Below, in pieces: positions 31,759 to 34,359 of a DNA stretch of 34,359 nt (position 1 is its first letter; every line of letters begins with the position of its first letter). A program made the position numbers and the translations under genes. Below the pieces are notes generated by a model that saw only the letters and a program-made list of their open reading frames with translations, made no database searches and was not told the DNA's origin. The DNA lies in assembly GCA_018649825.1 (NCBI GenBank), contig JABIHC010000026.1:1-34359 (forward strand), read 5' to 3'. The DNA is from Methanobacteriota archaeon (lineage in GTDB: Archaea; Thermoplasmatota; Poseidoniia; Poseidoniales; Poseidoniaceae).

Positions 31759-33963
31759 CTATGATTGCACCTCCAGGTGCATTTTGGAATCACCATGTGA
31801 TCCCAAGTTAACTTCGCCAAAGGCGTTGAATGGCTCACCAGAGCCTTCGTGGAATTTGCCCATCCATTCTACAAAGTGCAGACGAGCGGTGTGTATACTT
31901 GGGGAGAATACCCCCAATACCCATGCGAAAATCTGAACTCCCGCCCAGAGCATGAAATATAGGATAAAGAGCAGTAATCCAATTGGTTCACCACTGAATA
32001 AGTCGGAAAGGGCATCTGCCATTGCGGGATAGACCTGATTTCCAGCCTCGGCAATTTTTACTCCAACAACACCAATTGCCATCAAACGCAAGTATGATAA
32101 TGTGTTTGAGAGAAGAGAAACAGTTTCCATTGGACCGAGTGGGATGGCGATTGGACCAAAGCCCTCATACTTCCAGAGACCCCAAATGACAGAAATTAGT
32201 CCAACAACAAGTCCAACCAATCCGAGATGTAACATTAAGTCGAGATCTGCCAAGTAGGCTCCATTAGGATTAACGAACGCTTCATTGTGAGCCTTGGCTG
32301 CTAGAGCGCCATATGCGGCAGCAAAAGTACTGAACAAAACAACCAACCAAGAACCCTTTTCAAAGAACCCAGCAGTCATCCCATGCTCCTTTGCAACATC
32401 TCTCCAACCGATTAGGTATCCAAGGGCGAGGTGCAATACTCCGAGGTATATTGAGATGAGAATTAAGTCACCCATGTTGTGTCCAACACGGTGGAATGGG
32501 TATGCGAGGTGAACTCCGAAGCCAACATAAGTTTCGAGAGGCTCTTCAGGATATAGGTGGCTCATCCATGCTAACCAACTTGGTACTGTGTGTGCTGCAT
32601 CAGCGGCTGCATCACCGCTTCGTGCACTAACGTGTGCGGCAGCACCATTTTGTAGGTCACCAGCCGCTTGAGCAGCAGCAGGAGCTACTTCAAATCCAAA
32701 TGCCTCACCATAGAGTAATCCAAAGATAAAGGTTGAAATCCCCATGTATAATAACAAATTTCTCGCCATCTTGCCAGTTTCGGTGTGGCCCATTTGTCCG
32801 GCTTTTCCGGATGCACCACCAATCCAAAGGCCGAGAAGAATAGTGAACATACCATAGACCATATCACCAAGCATTAATCCAAAGAATAATGGGAATGTTA
32901 TCAGCATAAAGTTAGTTGGATCAAGGCGGCCGTAGCGTGGACGACCTACTAAATCGGTAAGTAACTCAAATGGTTTTGCAGCACTACGGTCAACATATTC
33001 AATCGGCGGTAGTTCTTCATAAGTGTCATGATGATGCCCATGGCTAGCAACGAATTCTTCAGCCTCAATATGAGTGGAAAGTGGCTTTAGCGCAAGGATT
33101 GTTGATTTCATTTCTCGTGACTTAACCCAGCCATCCATAATGAAAGCATGTTCACTTATTGCAACTCGCGTTGGTGCTTCAAGAATTGATTTTTGTAATT
33201 CCAAATGGGCCAAAGTGCCGAGAAGAATACGAGAATTAGCATTACTCCACTTTTCCTGTGCAGCAGAAAGAGTCTCAACCTTCTTTGTCAACTCCTTTAC
33301 TTCTTTTTCCATCTTGCCAATAAGTGACTTTGCAGAACCAGTTGCTTCGGGAAGTGTAAATGGACGTAGCCCCGCCGAGGTTAAAGCGGATTGAACTACA
33401 GAGGCCTCCTCTAATTTACAGAATACTGCTATTGATGATTTTCCGTCATCAAAAATAAGGATTTTCTTGACTACATCTGAAAGAGAGTCCTTTGTAGTTT
33501 TGACATTGCTTACTTCACCAACAAATGCTTCCAAGGACTCGTATCCGCTAAGTAATTCAATATCCAAGCCGAGAGGTTGAAGGGCACTTAATACTTCCAA
33601 TTCACTTTCAAGAGTTTCAATGCGAGAATTTGAATCCTCGCATTCATGAAGATTGGCTAAAATATCATCAACCTTTGCCTCAAAATCATTTTCCAAAGCC
33701 TTCTTTACTTGAGCAGTGGACATTGGTTCATGATGCTGATCAGGATTAAGGTGGGATGCAGCAGCCCTTACCTTAGTAAGAACTGGGGCGATTTCACTCA
33801 ATGACTCATGAGGTGCACCTATGCCAAAATCTTCATCACCTTCTCCTGAATGATCAACCAAATGAATAGTTTGGAGTTTTGCCGACATTGCAAGAACTGC
33901 TGGAAGTTGCTCAAGAGTACCCGCCACAGTAAGGCGAGACATCTTTGCAGTTCCAAGAGTCAT
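31759..33963 (-). CDS. atpI: A-type ATP synthase subunit I (a subunit)
   Basis: The membrane stator that forms the ion half-channels against the K ring, with an N-terminal cytoplasmic arm binding the E-H stalks. The 734-aa chain has a soluble coiled-coil half (to about 330), then FMLITFPLFFGLMLGDMVYG, the family signature, and several membrane helices. The essential arginine is in LSNTLSYLRLMAIGVVGVKIAE. It is longer than many archaeal I subunits, partly through an Ala-rich insert at about 430-470 between membrane helices (AAAQAAGDLQNGAAAHV). ATG 33963 has GGTGG 8 nt upstream. It lies 16 nt after atpH. Confidence 0.95.
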   Translation of the reverse strand: MTLGTAKMSRLTVAGTLEQLPAVLAMSAKLQTIHLVDHSGEGDEDFGIGAPHESLSEIAPVLTKVRAAASHLNPDQHHEPMSTAQVKKALENDFEAKVDDILANLHECEDSNSRIETLESELEVLSALQPLGLDIELLSGYESLEAFVGEVSNVKTTKDSLSDVVKKILIFDDGKSSIAVFCKLEEASVVQSALTSAGLRPFTLPEATGSAKSLIGKMEKEVKELTKKVETLSAAQEKWSNANSRILLGTLAHLELQKSILEAPTRVAISEHAFIMDGWVKSREMKSTILALKPLSTHIEAEEFVASHGHHHDTYEELPPIEYVDRSAAKPFELLTDLVGRPRYGRLDPTNFMLITFPLFFGLMLGDMVYGMFTILLGLWIGGASGKAGQMGHTETGKMARNLLLYMGISTFIFGLLYGEAFGFEVAPAAAQAAGDLQNGAAAHVSARSGDAAADAAHTVPSWLAWMSHLYPEEPLETYVGFGVHLAYPFHRVGHNMGDLILISIYLGVLHLALGYLIGWRDVAKEHGMTAGFFEKGSWLVVLFSTFAAAYGALAAKAHNEAFVNPNGAYLADLDLMLHLGLVGLVVGLISVIWGLWKYEGFGPIAIPLGPMETVSLLSNTLSYLRLMAIGVVGVKIAEAGNQVYPAMADALSDLFSGEPIGLLLFILYFMLWAGVQIFAWVLGVFSPSIHTARLHFVEWMGKFHEGSGEPFNAFGEVNLGSHGDSKMHLEVQS

Positions 33964-33979
33964 TGATTGCACCACCTAA

Positions 33980-34294
33980 TTATTCGTTGAGGGAAGAAAG
34001 AATGAAATTAACTGCTTCCTTTCTTCGCTTGTCACCGGAACTGTGCAATTTCTTTATTTCAGCATCACCAGACTTGGCAACCTTGGCTGCTTCAATACCC
34101 GCTTCATCCTTTGCAGCATCAATAATTGACAGCATGCTTGCGTGACTATCCCCAGTGGAATTCTTAAGCAAATCGGCGGCCTCAAGCCTTGCATCTGAAA
34201 TAATTTTTGCTGCTTTCGCTTGCGCATCTGCAATGGTTGTAGCAGCAGAAACCTCTGCATCTTTTATCGCTCGGAGAACATCTGACTTAGCCAT
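33980..34294 (-). CDS. atpH: A-type ATP synthase subunit H
   Basis: A peripheral stalk coiled coil that pairs with E. The 104-aa product is one long helix with regular Ala/Lys/Glu spacing (VLRAIKDAEVSAATTIADAQ, AKAAKIISDARLEAADLL). It is the first gene of the operon H-I-K-E-C-F-A-B-D, the same order as methanogen aha operons. AGGTGG precedes the ATG. The remaining 65 nt to the window edge hold no recognisable gene; the operon promoter is there or beyond the edge. Confidence 0.88.
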   Translation of the reverse strand: MAKSDVLRAIKDAEVSAATTIADAQAKAAKIISDARLEAADLLKNSTGDSHASMLSIIDAAKDEAGIEAAKVAKSGDAEIKKLHSSGDKRRKEAVNFILSSLNE

Positions 34295-34359
34295 AAGACC
34301 ACCTAAGTTGTGTGGGCCAAAAGAAAAGGGTATTTGATACTGATGGTTATGCTATTTCA

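Overview
The window is a densely packed piece of an archaeal chromosome. It carries a complete archaeal A1Ao ATP synthase operon, aIF2 gamma, ribosomal protein S6e, an Orc1/Cdc6 initiator, a DUF357 protein and an archaeal SMC-ScpA-ScpB cluster. Alongside these are genes of bacterial flavour: a class II CCA-adding enzyme, class II HMG-CoA reductase, L-aspartate oxidase, an acyl-CoA dehydrogenase, PanE and a GcvH-like protein. This mixture, the moderate AT-richness and an EF-hand membrane protein fit a marine Thermoplasmatota lineage (Marine Group II/III, Poseidoniia-like). That assignment is inference from gene content. Many starts follow a GGAGG-type Shine-Dalgarno about 7-8 nt upstream, which I used to choose starts. 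At least one gene, the small wHTH at 8625, looks leaderless.

Layout. 1-3.1 kb (+): a CCA-adding enzyme cut by the window edge, then an EF-hand membrane protein. 3.2-4.9 kb: a divergent pair, GcvH-like (-) and acyl-CoA dehydrogenase (+). 5.0-8.4 kb (+): an information-processing block of Orc1/Cdc6, S6e, aIF2 gamma and a PIN-domain protein. 8.6-9.0 kb (+): a small wHTH regulator. 9.07-12.42 kb (-): a tight three-gene operon of a degenerate AAA+/wHTH protein, a beta-propeller protein and DUF357, apparently undescribed. 12.4-12.8 kb: a 407-nt intergenic region holding a helically phased TTAACGC repeat array and a GC-rich, potentially folded leader. 12.8-14.1 kb (+): class II HMG-CoA reductase of the mevalonate pathway. 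14.2-20.1 kb (-): smc-scpA-scpB. 20.4-22.0 kb (+): nadB. 22.0-25.5 kb (-): a site-2-protease-like membrane protein without its catalytic motifs, then panE. 25.6-34.3 kb (-): the ATP synthase operon in the order H-I-K-E-C-F-A-B-D.

How the genes work together. The ATP synthase genes make one machine: rotor K/C/D/F, stator I/E/H, catalytic A3B3. SMC, ScpA and ScpB form a condensin. S6e, aIF2 gamma and the PIN protein belong to ribosome assembly and translation initiation. HMGR feeds isoprenoid lipid synthesis. NadB and PanE supply NAD and CoA precursors. The most novel-looking parts are the 9-12.8 kb operon with its control region, the structured HMGR leader and the pseudo-protease with a large extracytoplasmic beta domain. 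I saw no tRNA, rRNA, CRISPR array, insertion sequence or intein.
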